Shown here in pieces: positions 24,735 through 32,937 of a stretch of 49,347 bases of DNA. A model generated the notes under the pieces. That model was given only the letters and a program-made list of their open reading frames with translations. It made no database searches and had not been told where the DNA came from. How positions within the stretch are numbered: the first letter of the stretch is position 1; the number at the start of each line of letters is the position of its first letter. The position numbers were made by a program, and so were the translations under genes. The stretch covers positions 1 through 49,347 of the forward strand of contig QKAR01000150.1 of the NCBI GenBank assembly GCA_003246335.1. The letters are read 5' to 3'. This DNA comes from Spirochaetales bacterium (GTDB lineage Bacteria > Spirochaetota > Spirochaetia > Treponematales > Treponemataceae).

Positions 24735-25881
24735 CCGTTTCGGGGCCGACACCCCAGCCATTTTCCCGAACTTCGGGTTTTTCGACGCGAATAAGATCGC
24801 CGCGGCGAAGCTCGTCGAATCCTGAGGATACCGCCTCGGGGCTCCCCGCGCGGCACGAGAGGGGAAACCGGCCTTGGCCCCCGCATACGAGCCTGCGCGT
24901 CCTGCCGCCTTTATTGAGGAGCGGGTCGGAGACGACCCAAAACCGCGCGTCCCCCGCGTCCCCCGCGACGGCCGGAGTAAGTCCCTCGTCGCGAGGTTTC
25001 TCGGGACTCGCGGGCGGGCGAAGCGCGAGCCATGTCATCTTGAGCGAGTCTTTGTCGATACCGTTTTTTTTCGCGAGTTCGGCCACCGACGCGGGAGGCT
25101 CCCACGAAATCTCGTCGTGGCACGTCTGCGAAGCCCCGGCGGCAAGCGCCGGGCAGGGAAGCTTCGCGCGGCCGGGACACGGGGCGACCACTGACCAACC
25201 CCGCTCGATGAGTTCGTCGCGCACCGCCAAAACATCCCTACTCGTGGAAAGAAGCGCGGGCTCAATGAGCAAAATGAGGCCCTGCGGAGCGAGCGCCGTC
25301 GCGTAAGACTCGAGCAAGGAGACGCGACGCGCGACGCGATTTTCTTCGCCGGAAAAAAGCTCGTTGAGGGAATGGCCGAAACTCACGCAGTCGGCCGTCC
25401 CCCAAAGCGGCGTAAGCCCCGCAGACGGCGCGGAAATATCAGCGACTGTCGTGGAAAGCGACGCGGAACGCGCGCATCGACGGGGAATTTCAGCGAGCGC
25501 GAGATCGAGCGCCTTCCCGCTTTGGTCCACGAGACAGACTTCCTCGGCTCCGGCGTCAACGAAGGCCGCGGCGACAGGCCCGGGGCCGGAGCCCACGTCG
25601 ATTACGCGAAAGAATTTTTTTCCGAGCGATGCCTCGCGCGTCCAATCGATCGCGCGCCGCGCCTGCTCGCGCGAGACCGGCCAGTAATACGATAAGTAAG
25701 CCGCCAGGTTATCGCGACCGTCGAGATAGGCGGCTCCGACGAGTTCGCGATCCCCGGTAAGGCCGCGCTGAAGGCGGGCGAAGCCCTCCTCGACGCCCAG
25801 GGAGGGATCCTTCCTCCCCTTATTCGCTCGTCGGGAATCCTCTGCAGAAAAGTTCCCGCGATGACCGCTACGGGCGCTCAC
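24718..25881 (-). CDS. Rsm22/METTL17-like methyltransferase with Fe-S cysteine motif
   Basis: A 387-residue Rossmann methyltransferase. SAM motif I is VIDVGSGPGPV (93-103), and CVSFGHSLNELF (165-176) follows as in Rsm22 proteins, which act in assembly of the small ribosomal subunit. Four cysteines, C235 and C243 (CPGRAKLPC), C254 (CHDEISW) and C333 (LVCGGQGR), match the four-Cys metal site of that family, now known in eukaryotes to bind an iron-sulphur cluster. The start is a GTG at 25881, three bases after the ABC exporter stop, so it probably shares that transcript. Role in ribosome assembly is inferred from the family. Confidence 0.75.
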   Translation of the reverse strand: MSARSGHRGNFSAEDSRRANKGRKDPSLGVEEGFARLQRGLTGDRELVGAAYLDGRDNLAAYLSYYWPVSREQARRAIDWTREASLGKKFFRVIDVGSGPGPVAAAFVDAGAEEVCLVDQSGKALDLALAEIPRRCARSASLSTTVADISAPSAGLTPLWGTADCVSFGHSLNELFSGEENRVARRVSLLESYATALAPQGLILLIEPALLSTSRDVLAVRDELIERGWSVVAPCPGRAKLPCPALAAGASQTCHDEISWEPPASVAELAKKNGIDKDSLKMTWLALRPPASPEKPRDEGLTPAVAGDAGDARFWVVSDPLLNKGGRTRRLVCGGQGRFPLSCRAGSPEAVSSGFDELRRGDLIRVEKPEVRENGWGVGPETVISKA

Positions 25882-25884
25882 GCG

Positions 25885-27792
25885 TTACCGCCCGGACTCT
25901 TCCGACGAAGCGTCGAACTGACTGCGATAGAGTCCCGCGTAAAAACCGCCCGCCGCGAGCAGCGATTCGTGAGTTCCCTGCTCGACGATATCGCCCTCGT
26001 TCAAAACTAGGATGACATCGGCGTTTTTCACCGTCGAAAGCCGATGGGCGATGACGAAACTCGTTCGCCCGGACATAAGCGCGTCCATCGCCTTTTGAAT
26101 GAGTATTTCCGTGCGCGTATCGACCGAGCTCGTCGCCTCGTCCAGGATGAGAATTTTCGGGTCGGCAAGGATGACGCGCGCTATCGTCAATAGCTGTTTC
26201 TGCCCGCGGGAAATGTTCGTCGCGTCCTCGTTGAGCTCAAAGTCGTATCCGCGCGGGAGCGTGTGGATAAAATGATCCGCCTGCGCCGCGCGCGCCGCGG
26301 CGATCACTTCATCGTCGCTGGCGCCCGGCCGACCGTACCGAATGTTTTCCCTAATCGACGCGCTATAGAGCCACGTATCCTGCAAAACCATGCCGAAAGA
26401 GGAGCGTACGCCCGCCCGGGTCGCCCGCAGGACGTCGGTGCCATCGACGGAAATAACGCCGGAATCCGGGTCGTAAAACCTCATGAGCAATTTCACGAGC
26501 GTGGTCTTTCCCGCGCCCGTCGGCCCGACGATGGCGACTTTTTGTCCCGGCTCTATTTTCTCCGAAAAATCCTTGATTACCGTCTTCGCTTCCGTATAGC
26601 CAAAGCGCACGTGCGAAAATTCCACGGAACCGCGAACGGCTTTGCCCTCACCCACGGATACGGGAAGGTCGGGGTCGGCGCGCTCGTCCTGTTCCGCAAG
26701 GAATTCGAACACGCGCTCTGCGGCGGCGGCCATCGACTGAAGGATATTCGTCATGTTCGCGACTTGCGTTATCGGCTGGTTGAATTGGCGGACGTACTGG
26801 ACGAAAGCCTGTATGTTTCCCACGGCGAGTTTTCCCGCGATCGCGAGATAGCCGCCGACGACGCACACCGCGACGTAGCCGACGTTCGCGAGGAAGCCCA
26901 TGACCGGGGGCATGAGCCCCGAAAGGAATTGGGCCTTCCATACCGACCGGTAGAGCTTCCCGTTTTCCTCGTCAAAGGCCGCGAGGGCGGCGTCCTCGCC
27001 GTTATAGGCCTTCATGACGATATGGTTGCCGTAAAGCTCCTCGACGAGCCCGTTAATCCGCGCGATGCCCGCCTGCTGAGACTTAAAGTGAGGCTGGGAT
27101 TTCCCGACCGAAAACCGCACGAACAGGAACGAAAGGGGAATCACGACGAGCGACACGACGGTCATCTGCCAGCTGATGGAAAACATCATGACGAGGATTC
27201 CGGTCATCGTCGCGACCGCGGTCACGATTTGGGTTAATCCTTGGTTTAGGCTCTGCGTAACGGTATCCACGTCGTTCGTCACGAGGGATAAAACGTCGCC
27301 GCGGGAACGCGAGTCGAAATACCTAAACGGAAGACGATGCAGCTTCGCCTCAATATCGTCGCGCATGCGCGCGGAAACGCGCATCGCGATGCCGCTCATG
27401 GCGAATCCCTGGACGAAAGCGAAACCGGAGCTGAGCGAATAGAGCGCGAGTAAAACGACGGCTACTTTGCCGATGTAGGCGAAATCGATGCCGCCCGAGC
27501 CGGCGATCATTTTCCTAAATCCGTCGAAAATCGCCGTGGTCGCGAGCCCAAGGATCATCGGGCCGAGAATCGCGAACAGGGATGAGGCGACCGCGCAGGC
27601 GAAAACGGCGACGATGCCGATCCGCTCCTTCCGCAGATACTCGATAAGAGCCTTCAGCGTCTTCCGGAAATTCTTCGCCTTTTCCCCCGGCATCATCGCC
27701 ATGGGGCCGCGGGGGCCGCCGCCCATCATGGGACGTTGCTGCGCCTGGGCGTTCGGATGCGGGGATGTCGATCTTTCGTTGCTCTGGCTCAT
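25885..27792 (-). CDS. ABC exporter half-transporter, subunit 2 (catalytic ATP site)
   Basis: A 635-residue half-transporter: a Met/Pro/Gly-rich N-terminal tail (about 1-30), six membrane helices (about 50-350), and an ATPase domain with Walker A VGPTGAGKTTLVKLL, altered signature ISRGQKQLLTI, and intact Walker B ILILDEATSSVD with catalytic Glu. The altered signature pairs with the neighbour's degenerate Walker B, as in heterodimeric exporters such as TM287/288 or BmrCD. It overlaps the first subunit by four bases (ATGA). The cargo is probably a drug, lipid or peptide; it cannot be told from sequence. Confidence 0.92.
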   Translation of the reverse strand: MSQSNERSTSPHPNAQAQQRPMMGGGPRGPMAMMPGEKAKNFRKTLKALIEYLRKERIGIVAVFACAVASSLFAILGPMILGLATTAIFDGFRKMIAGSGGIDFAYIGKVAVVLLALYSLSSGFAFVQGFAMSGIAMRVSARMRDDIEAKLHRLPFRYFDSRSRGDVLSLVTNDVDTVTQSLNQGLTQIVTAVATMTGILVMMFSISWQMTVVSLVVIPLSFLFVRFSVGKSQPHFKSQQAGIARINGLVEELYGNHIVMKAYNGEDAALAAFDEENGKLYRSVWKAQFLSGLMPPVMGFLANVGYVAVCVVGGYLAIAGKLAVGNIQAFVQYVRQFNQPITQVANMTNILQSMAAAAERVFEFLAEQDERADPDLPVSVGEGKAVRGSVEFSHVRFGYTEAKTVIKDFSEKIEPGQKVAIVGPTGAGKTTLVKLLMRFYDPDSGVISVDGTDVLRATRAGVRSSFGMVLQDTWLYSASIRENIRYGRPGASDDEVIAAARAAQADHFIHTLPRGYDFELNEDATNISRGQKQLLTIARVILADPKILILDEATSSVDTRTEILIQKAMDALMSGRTSFVIAHRLSTVKNADVILVLNEGDIVEQGTHESLLAAGGFYAGLYRSQFDASSEESGR

Positions 27793-29519
27793 GCGAGTTC
27801 CTCCCCGGTAAGCTGGGATTCCGCTATCTCGCGGTACAGCGGGCAGGAATCGAGCAGTTCCCGATGCGTCCCGATTCCCGCAACCCGCCCCTCGTCGAGC
27901 ACGACGATGCGATCTGCGCTCATGACCGTCCCGATTCGCTGCGCGACAACGAGGACGGTCGCGTCCGAAGTGTATGAGCGCAACGCCTTGCGTAAGGCCG
28001 AATCGGTCTTGAAATCGAGAGCCGAAAACGAATCGTCAAAAATATAGATCGAGGGTTTCTTCACCAACGCGCGCGCGATCGCGAGTCGTTGCGCCTGACC
28101 GCCCGAAAGGTTCGCCCCCCCTCCGGCTACCGGCGCCTCAAACGCCCCGTCGAGCCGCTCGATGAAATCAAGGGCCTGGGCCACGCGCGCGGCCTCGCCT
28201 ATTTCAGCGTCCGTCGCGCCCGCATTGCCGTAGCGCAAGTTCGTGGACACGGCCCCCGACATCAACCCCGCCTTTTGGGGAACGAAGCCGATCGCGGAGC
28301 GAAGATCCCCCGTCGACAAGGCGCGAACGTCGACCCCGTCGACGAGAACGGAGCCGGCGGTGGCGTCGTAAAATCGGGGAATTAAATTGACCAACGTCGA
28401 TTTTCCCGAACCGGTCGCGCCGACGAAAGCCGTCGTCTGCCCCGGCAACGCCGTAAACGATATCGAGCGCAGCGCGTCGCCTTCGGCTCCGCTATACCGG
28501 AACGAGACGTCGCGAAACTCGACCAAACCGCGCTTTGACCGATCCCTCGACTCGGGACGGGCCGGATTCGCGATGGAAACCTCGGTGCCCAGGACTTCCG
28601 CGATGCGGTCCGCCGAAACGGCCGCGCGGGGAATCATGATGAACAGGAACGAGACGATCATGAACGACATGACCACGTGCATCCCGTACTGGATATACGC
28701 CATCATGTCGCCGACGAGAAGCCGAGACGCGGCGATTTCCCGCGCGCCAACCCAAACGATCAGGAGGCATATGCCGTTCATGATGAACGACATGGCAGGC
28801 TGCATGACCGTGATAATCCGATTAACGAAAAGGTTTACCGCCGTCAGGTCGGCGTTCGCCTTGCCGAAGCGTCCGCGCTCGAATTCCTCGGTGCCGAACG
28901 CGCGAATGACCATGAGACCGCCCAAATGCTCGCGGGAGACGAGATTGAGCCGGTCGACGAGCTTTTGCACGACGCGGAATTTCGGCATCGCGACGGCGAA
29001 AATCCCGGCGATGATCGCGACGACGATCCCGACCGCGAGGGCAAGTATCCAGCTCATGGAAGGGCAAACGCGCACGGCGAGAATAAGGCTGCCAACTCCC
29101 ATGACCGGGGCGAAACACATCATGCGAAGCGTCATCAGAATGAGGTGCAAAAGCTGATTCACGTCATTCGTCGTCCGGGTAATCAACGACGCCGTCGAAA
29201 AGGAGTCCGTCTCCGCGCTGGAAAACCCGATGACCGAGCTGAATACCGCGCGACGAACGTCCCTCGTCACGCCGGCGGCTACCCGGGAGGCGAAAAAACT
29301 CACCATTATTGAAGATATTCCGCCGACGAGCGCGACCGCGAGCATCGTCGCGCCCAGCCGCGCGATTACCGGGGTTTCGCCGTTTTTTATGCCGACGTCG
29401 ACCATTTTCGCCATCAAATTCGGGAGATTCAATTCCGCGAGCGCTTGCGCGACTAAAAAGAACAGTGAAGCCGCGATAAAAATCGCGTAGGGCTTTAGAA
29501 AAACGGCGAGTTTTCTCAT
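27789..29519 (-). CDS. ABC exporter half-transporter, subunit 1 (degenerate ATP site)
   Basis: A 576-residue half-transporter with six membrane helices and an ATPase domain: Walker A VGATGSGKSTLVNLI, canonical signature NLSGGQAQRLAI, and Walker B IYIFDDSFSALD in which the catalytic Glu is replaced by Asp. The latter marks the non-hydrolysing site of heterodimeric exporters. I chose the ATG at 29519, which has GAGG upstream and begins MRKLAVFLKPY, the usual first helix; the frame stays open upstream but without support. First gene of a unit that continues with subunit 2 and the Rsm22-like gene. Confidence 0.92.
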   Translation of the reverse strand: MRKLAVFLKPYAIFIAASLFFLVAQALAELNLPNLMAKMVDVGIKNGETPVIARLGATMLAVALVGGISSIMVSFFASRVAAGVTRDVRRAVFSSVIGFSSAETDSFSTASLITRTTNDVNQLLHLILMTLRMMCFAPVMGVGSLILAVRVCPSMSWILALAVGIVVAIIAGIFAVAMPKFRVVQKLVDRLNLVSREHLGGLMVIRAFGTEEFERGRFGKANADLTAVNLFVNRIITVMQPAMSFIMNGICLLIVWVGAREIAASRLLVGDMMAYIQYGMHVVMSFMIVSFLFIMIPRAAVSADRIAEVLGTEVSIANPARPESRDRSKRGLVEFRDVSFRYSGAEGDALRSISFTALPGQTTAFVGATGSGKSTLVNLIPRFYDATAGSVLVDGVDVRALSTGDLRSAIGFVPQKAGLMSGAVSTNLRYGNAGATDAEIGEAARVAQALDFIERLDGAFEAPVAGGGANLSGGQAQRLAIARALVKKPSIYIFDDSFSALDFKTDSALRKALRSYTSDATVLVVAQRIGTVMSADRIVVLDEGRVAGIGTHRELLDSCPLYREIAESQLTGEELA

Positions 29520-29745
29520 GCAAATAACCTCAGCTATTAAACATACTGAGCGGCGATGGTTAGTCAACCTAAATTCAAACAAATTTGCCATCATTTATCG
29601 CGGCGAGTACGAATGCTTGCCATGGGCTGGCGTATTCTGTCGGAAATCGCATAAATTATTTAATTAAAAATACATCGATAATTAACACGACGCTCATGAA
29701 TCGGTATACTGCTTCAGTCCCACAAAACCCGACGGAGGATTTTTA
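29520..29745. other. Divergent spacer between ABC exporter and Na/Pi cotransporter
   Basis: An AT-rich 226-base gap that contains the cotransporter promoter at 29682-29710. I see no small gene or structured RNA. Confidence 0.4.
29682..29710 (+). promoter_or_regulatory. Promoter of the Na/Pi cotransporter
   Basis: TTAACA (29682-29687) and TATACT (29705-29710) with a 17-base spacer; start near 29717; GGAGG at 29732-29736 precedes the ATG at 29746. Confidence 0.6.
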
Positions 29746-31416
29746 ATGATCGGACAGTTAGTGTCTATCGCTTTTAAGCTGATGGGTTCCCTTGCCCTTT
29801 TTATGTATGGCATGGAACTCAGCTCAAACGGAATACAGCGCGCGGCGGGAGACCGGCTGCAAAAAACGGTTAACTTGATGACGAAAAACCGCTTCATCGC
29901 GGTAATAACCGGAACCATCATCACCATACTCATTCAATCATCCTCCGCCACGACCGTCATGGTCGTATCGTTCGTCAACGCGGGCCTTCTCAATCTATTT
30001 CAGGCGATCGGCGTCATCATGGGCGCGAACATCGGAACGACGCTTACCGGATGGATAATCGCCGTGGTCGGGATCGGCAAATTCTCGATCGCCCTCGTCG
30101 CCGTGCCGATTTTCGGCGTCGGCTTTTTCCTATCGCTCGTGAAGAATCGCGGCGACTCCGTCATCGGCTACGGCGAGGGACTCATGGGCTTCGCCATGAT
30201 TTTCCTCGGCCTCGACTTTTTGTCCAAGGCGATACCGACTCCTTCCCCCGCGATCATCGCGTGGCTCCAGAATTTCTCGACGGGCGGCGTTTTAACTACG
30301 ATTCTTTGCGTTATCGTCGGCGCGCTTTTTACCATGCTCGTGCACGCCTCGAGCGCCACGCTCGCGGTCGTCATCGGCTTCGCGACGAAAGACGTGCTGA
30401 CCTTCGAGATGGCGGCCGCGATTACGCTCGGCGCGAACATCGGCACGACGATAGACTCCTTCCTCGCCTCTTTTGGGACGAACGTAAACGGTAAGCGAGC
30501 CGCGTGGGCCCACATCCTATTCAATATCGTGGGCACGCTGTGGGTAATCGCGGCGTTTAAGCCGTTCCTGCTTTTGCTTTTCGCGATCACCCCGGGTGAG
30601 CTGACGAAGGAGACCATCGGCCTCCACATCGCCTTGATGCATACCATGTTCAACCTCGCGAACACGATCGTGCTCCTTCCGTTCATACGCCGATACGCGA
30701 ACGCCCTTGAGCGGTTCATCAAGCCCAGCAAAGACGAAAACGAACTTGCTCAGCTCGTGTACCGCCCCTCTCCCCTCCTCGGAAGCCCCGAGCTCAACAT
30801 CGCGAAAGTACGGTCGGACATAGCCCAGCTTACGGGCGTCGCCGAAAACCTTTTCGCCCGATTCCGTGAGGACCTCACCTCGCAATCGAAATGGAGCGAC
30901 GAGGAAATCGAGTATTACCGCCGATACCGCGAGTACTCCGGCTCCATGAAAGACGGCATATCGAAAGCCCTTATAGAAATCGCCCAGCAGGATATCGCCG
31001 ACAAAACCCGCGACAACATCAGCGTACTCCTGCACCTCATAAATGAGTTGGACGCGATTTCGGGCGGCTGCAACTCCATGTCGGGGATGCTCGCGAAAGG
31101 TATGCGTAAAAAAACGATTCTCACCGCGGAACAAGTCGCGCAAATGGAGCCGGTCATGCGGCTCGTCGGCGAATTTCTCGCCTTTATCTCGCCCAAAATG
31201 GGAAAACCCCTGTCGGCGGATGACCTCGCGAAGGCGGAAGAGCTCGAAAACTGCATTGACGCCTGGCGGGCGGAGCTGAAAAAACTCGCGCGAAAAAGAA
31301 TCAAGGCCGGGGCTGAAGTTAAGCTCGAATTGCTGTATATTGATCTGATACGCCACATCGAGAAAATTGGCGATAACGCATGGTCGGTTGCGGTAAACCT
31401 TCGGGAGCTGAAGTAG
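29746..31416 (+). CDS. Na/Pi cotransporter family protein with PhoU-like C-terminal domain
   Basis: A 556-residue protein. The N-terminal 330 residues hold two inverted NaPi-IIb-type repeats with the QSSSAT motif (IQSSSATTVMVVSFVNAGLL, and HASSATLAVVIGFA in the second repeat) and GANIGTT sequences (both repeats), which form the transport core. About residues 345-556 are a helical PhoU-like domain facing the cytoplasm. It should move phosphate with sodium, or keep phosphate balance. slyX follows two bases after the stop and may be co-translated. Confidence 0.92.
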   Translation: MIGQLVSIAFKLMGSLALFMYGMELSSNGIQRAAGDRLQKTVNLMTKNRFIAVITGTIITILIQSSSATTVMVVSFVNAGLLNLFQAIGVIMGANIGTTLTGWIIAVVGIGKFSIALVAVPIFGVGFFLSLVKNRGDSVIGYGEGLMGFAMIFLGLDFLSKAIPTPSPAIIAWLQNFSTGGVLTTILCVIVGALFTMLVHASSATLAVVIGFATKDVLTFEMAAAITLGANIGTTIDSFLASFGTNVNGKRAAWAHILFNIVGTLWVIAAFKPFLLLLFAITPGELTKETIGLHIALMHTMFNLANTIVLLPFIRRYANALERFIKPSKDENELAQLVYRPSPLLGSPELNIAKVRSDIAQLTGVAENLFARFREDLTSQSKWSDEEIEYYRRYREYSGSMKDGISKALIEIAQQDIADKTRDNISVLLHLINELDAISGGCNSMSGMLAKGMRKKTILTAEQVAQMEPVMRLVGEFLAFISPKMGKPLSADDLAKAEELENCIDAWRAELKKLARKRIKAGAEVKLELLYIDLIRHIEKIGDNAWSVAVNLRELK

Positions 31417-31418
31417 GG

Positions 31419-31616
31419 ATGAATGACGAAATCGTCGCGATAGAGACGAAGCTGGCGTATTTAGAGGATTTTGTCGCGAAGCTCCAAAACATCGCCGTCG
31501 AGCACACGGAAGAAATTTCCCGGCTGACGGCGGAAAACCGCGCGTTCCGAGAGAAACTCGCGGAAATTTCGGATAGTACCCGAGATATACCGAACGTTCG
31601 TCCTCCGCACTATTGA
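31419..31616 (+). CDS. slyX: SlyX family protein
   Basis: A 65-residue coiled-coil protein: MNDEIVAIETKLAYLEDFVAKLQNIAVEHTEEISRL then a conserved end VRPPHY, as in SlyX. The role of SlyX is unknown (it was named for a link to lysis protein in E. coli). The start at 31419 follows GTAGGG, overlapping the end of the cotransporter gene's ribosome coverage, and suggests coupling. Confidence 0.85.
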   Translation: MNDEIVAIETKLAYLEDFVAKLQNIAVEHTEEISRLTAENRAFREKLAEISDSTRDIPNVRPPHY

Positions 31617-31630
31617 AAACCGCATATTTC

Positions 31631-31696
31631 TTTGACTAGATCAAATGATTCAGTGTATTTTTCAGCTTGACGATATACAATTTATAGAATTATTAT
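31631..31696 (+). promoter_or_regulatory. Promoter and dyad before the receiver gene
   Basis: An inverted repeat TTTGA-CTAGA-TCAAA spans 31631-31645. TTGACG at 31667-31672 and TATTAT at 31691-31696 (18-base spacer) form a plausible promoter. TTGGAG precedes the ATG at 31719. Confidence 0.4.
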
Positions 31697-31718
31697 TATT
31701 TAACTTTTTGGAGTTTTT

Positions 31719-32099
31719 ATGTATCGAATATTAGTTGTTGAAGATGACATCTCAGTTTCGGAACTCATAAAAACCGTGCTGGAAGAAAGAAAATATACGG
31801 TAGACACCGCCTTATCGGCCGAAGAGGCGAAGGAAATTCTCGCCGCACACAATCCTCAATTGGCCATCATCGATATCATCCTCCCCGGACAGGGCGGAAT
31901 GGACCTGATTCTGGACTTGCACCAGCGTTACCCTAAACTCGGCATCGTTCTCACGTCCGGCAAAATCGACATGACGATGACGGCGTTTAAAACCCTCGCG
32001 CGGCAATTTGGCGTGTCGGGAGTGCTACCGAAACCATTTACCGTCGAAGAGCTCATTAAGAGCGTCGAAAGCGCCATTTCCGAGTTATCTCCCACATAA
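31719..32099 (+). CDS. Stand-alone response-regulator receiver protein
   Basis: A 126-residue CheY-like receiver with no output domain. Acidic pocket VVEDD (D9, D10), phosphorylation site D52 in LAIIDIILPG, switch residue T79/S80 in VLTSGK, and K105 in PKPFTVEE. No kinase gene is adjacent. The last 44 bases overlap the convergent SpoU methyltransferase gene on the other strand. Confidence 0.92.
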   Translation: MYRILVVEDDISVSELIKTVLEERKYTVDTALSAEEAKEILAAHNPQLAIIDIILPGQGGMDLILDLHQRYPKLGIVLTSGKIDMTMTAFKTLARQFGVSGVLPKPFTVEELIKSVESAISELSPT

Positions 32100-32907
32100 T
32101 CACCGAGCCGGCGACCGCTACGTTCAGGGAATCGACTTCATCGCTTACGGGAATTTGTACCGAGGCTGAGCAGGAAGTCGCCCATTCGGCGGGTATGCCG
32201 GAATATTCGTTGCCCAGCACCAGCGCGTGCGCCCCGCGAAATTTCCGCAGATCGGAAAACGTTTCCGGGTCGTCCACGTCCAGAGAACCGTCGCCTAACG
32301 CCGCGGCATAGATGGGAAAGCCCGGTACAGAATGGGCAAGCTCCGCCAAATCGGACGCCGAAGCCTCCCGAAGATCCAGGCTCAAAGCGGCGCCCATGGA
32401 GGCGCGCAGGGCTTTCCGGTTGTATGGATCGCAGGTTTCCTTTCCGACCCATATTTCCCGATAGCCGAACGCAAGCGCCGAACGCAGCAGCGTCCCCAGA
32501 TTTCCGGGATCTACGATAGAAGGAAGGACGAGAATACCGCCGACGGATGCCACCGGTGAGTCCGGACCGAAAAAAGCCCGATAGCCCGAGGCTTCGGCTG
32601 TTTCGCGATTTCGGCGCCGAGCGACGGCGAGCATTCCCCGATGAAACGGAAACCCCGCGACGCGCTCTATATCACGGGGAGAAACGACGGTCACCGGGAT
32701 ATCCCTCCCCGACTGCTCGAACCGCGCCGAGGCGATGCGCCTGGCGTCCGCCGCGCAATCTTCCGAGGAAAAGAGCGAGAGAACCTCATAGCCGGCAAGT
32801 ACCGTCCGCTCGACGAGAAGACGACCTTCGGCGACAAAAAGGCCTTCGCCCCGGAGGTCCCGGTCGCGAAGGCCTAGCGTTTCGATACTGGCGGTCGATT
32901 CGATCAT
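32056..32907 (-). CDS. SpoU/TrmH family RNA 2'-O-methyltransferase
   Basis: A 283-residue RNA methyltransferase of the SPOUT class. The N-terminal part (residues 8-100) is an L30e-like RNA-binding domain (GEGLFVAEGRLLVERTV). The knotted catalytic domain has motif 1 VLPSIVDPGNLGTLLRSA with the key Arg, motif 2 LVLGNEYSGIP, and motif 3 IPVSDEVDSLNVAVAGSVIMWE. The target is a ribose in tRNA or rRNA. The start ATG lies six bases after a TATAGT hexamer without a ribosome site. Confidence 0.9.
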   Translation of the reverse strand: MIESTASIETLGLRDRDLRGEGLFVAEGRLLVERTVLAGYEVLSLFSSEDCAADARRIASARFEQSGRDIPVTVVSPRDIERVAGFPFHRGMLAVARRRNRETAEASGYRAFFGPDSPVASVGGILVLPSIVDPGNLGTLLRSALAFGYREIWVGKETCDPYNRKALRASMGAALSLDLREASASDLAELAHSVPGFPIYAAALGDGSLDVDDPETFSDLRKFRGAHALVLGNEYSGIPAEWATSCSASVQIPVSDEVDSLNVAVAGSVIMWEITRKWRFRRS

Positions 32908-32913
32908 GAACCG

Positions 32914-32919
32914 ACTATA
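32914..32919 (-). promoter_or_regulatory. -10 element TATAGT six bases before the SpoU start
   Basis: Minus-strand TATAGT, CGGTTC, ATG at 32907. It lies in the 30-base gap after cstA, so the methyltransferase likely has its own promoter. Confidence 0.5.
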
Positions 32920-32937
32920 CCACGGAGCGAGACGAAA

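Noticed and set aside
26263-27237. A 324-codon open frame opposite the ABC exporter, and similar frames at 15300-16322 and 34888-35769
   Set aside because: All are antisense to well-conserved enzymes and carry shadow-type composition (Arg, Glu, Asp, His rich).
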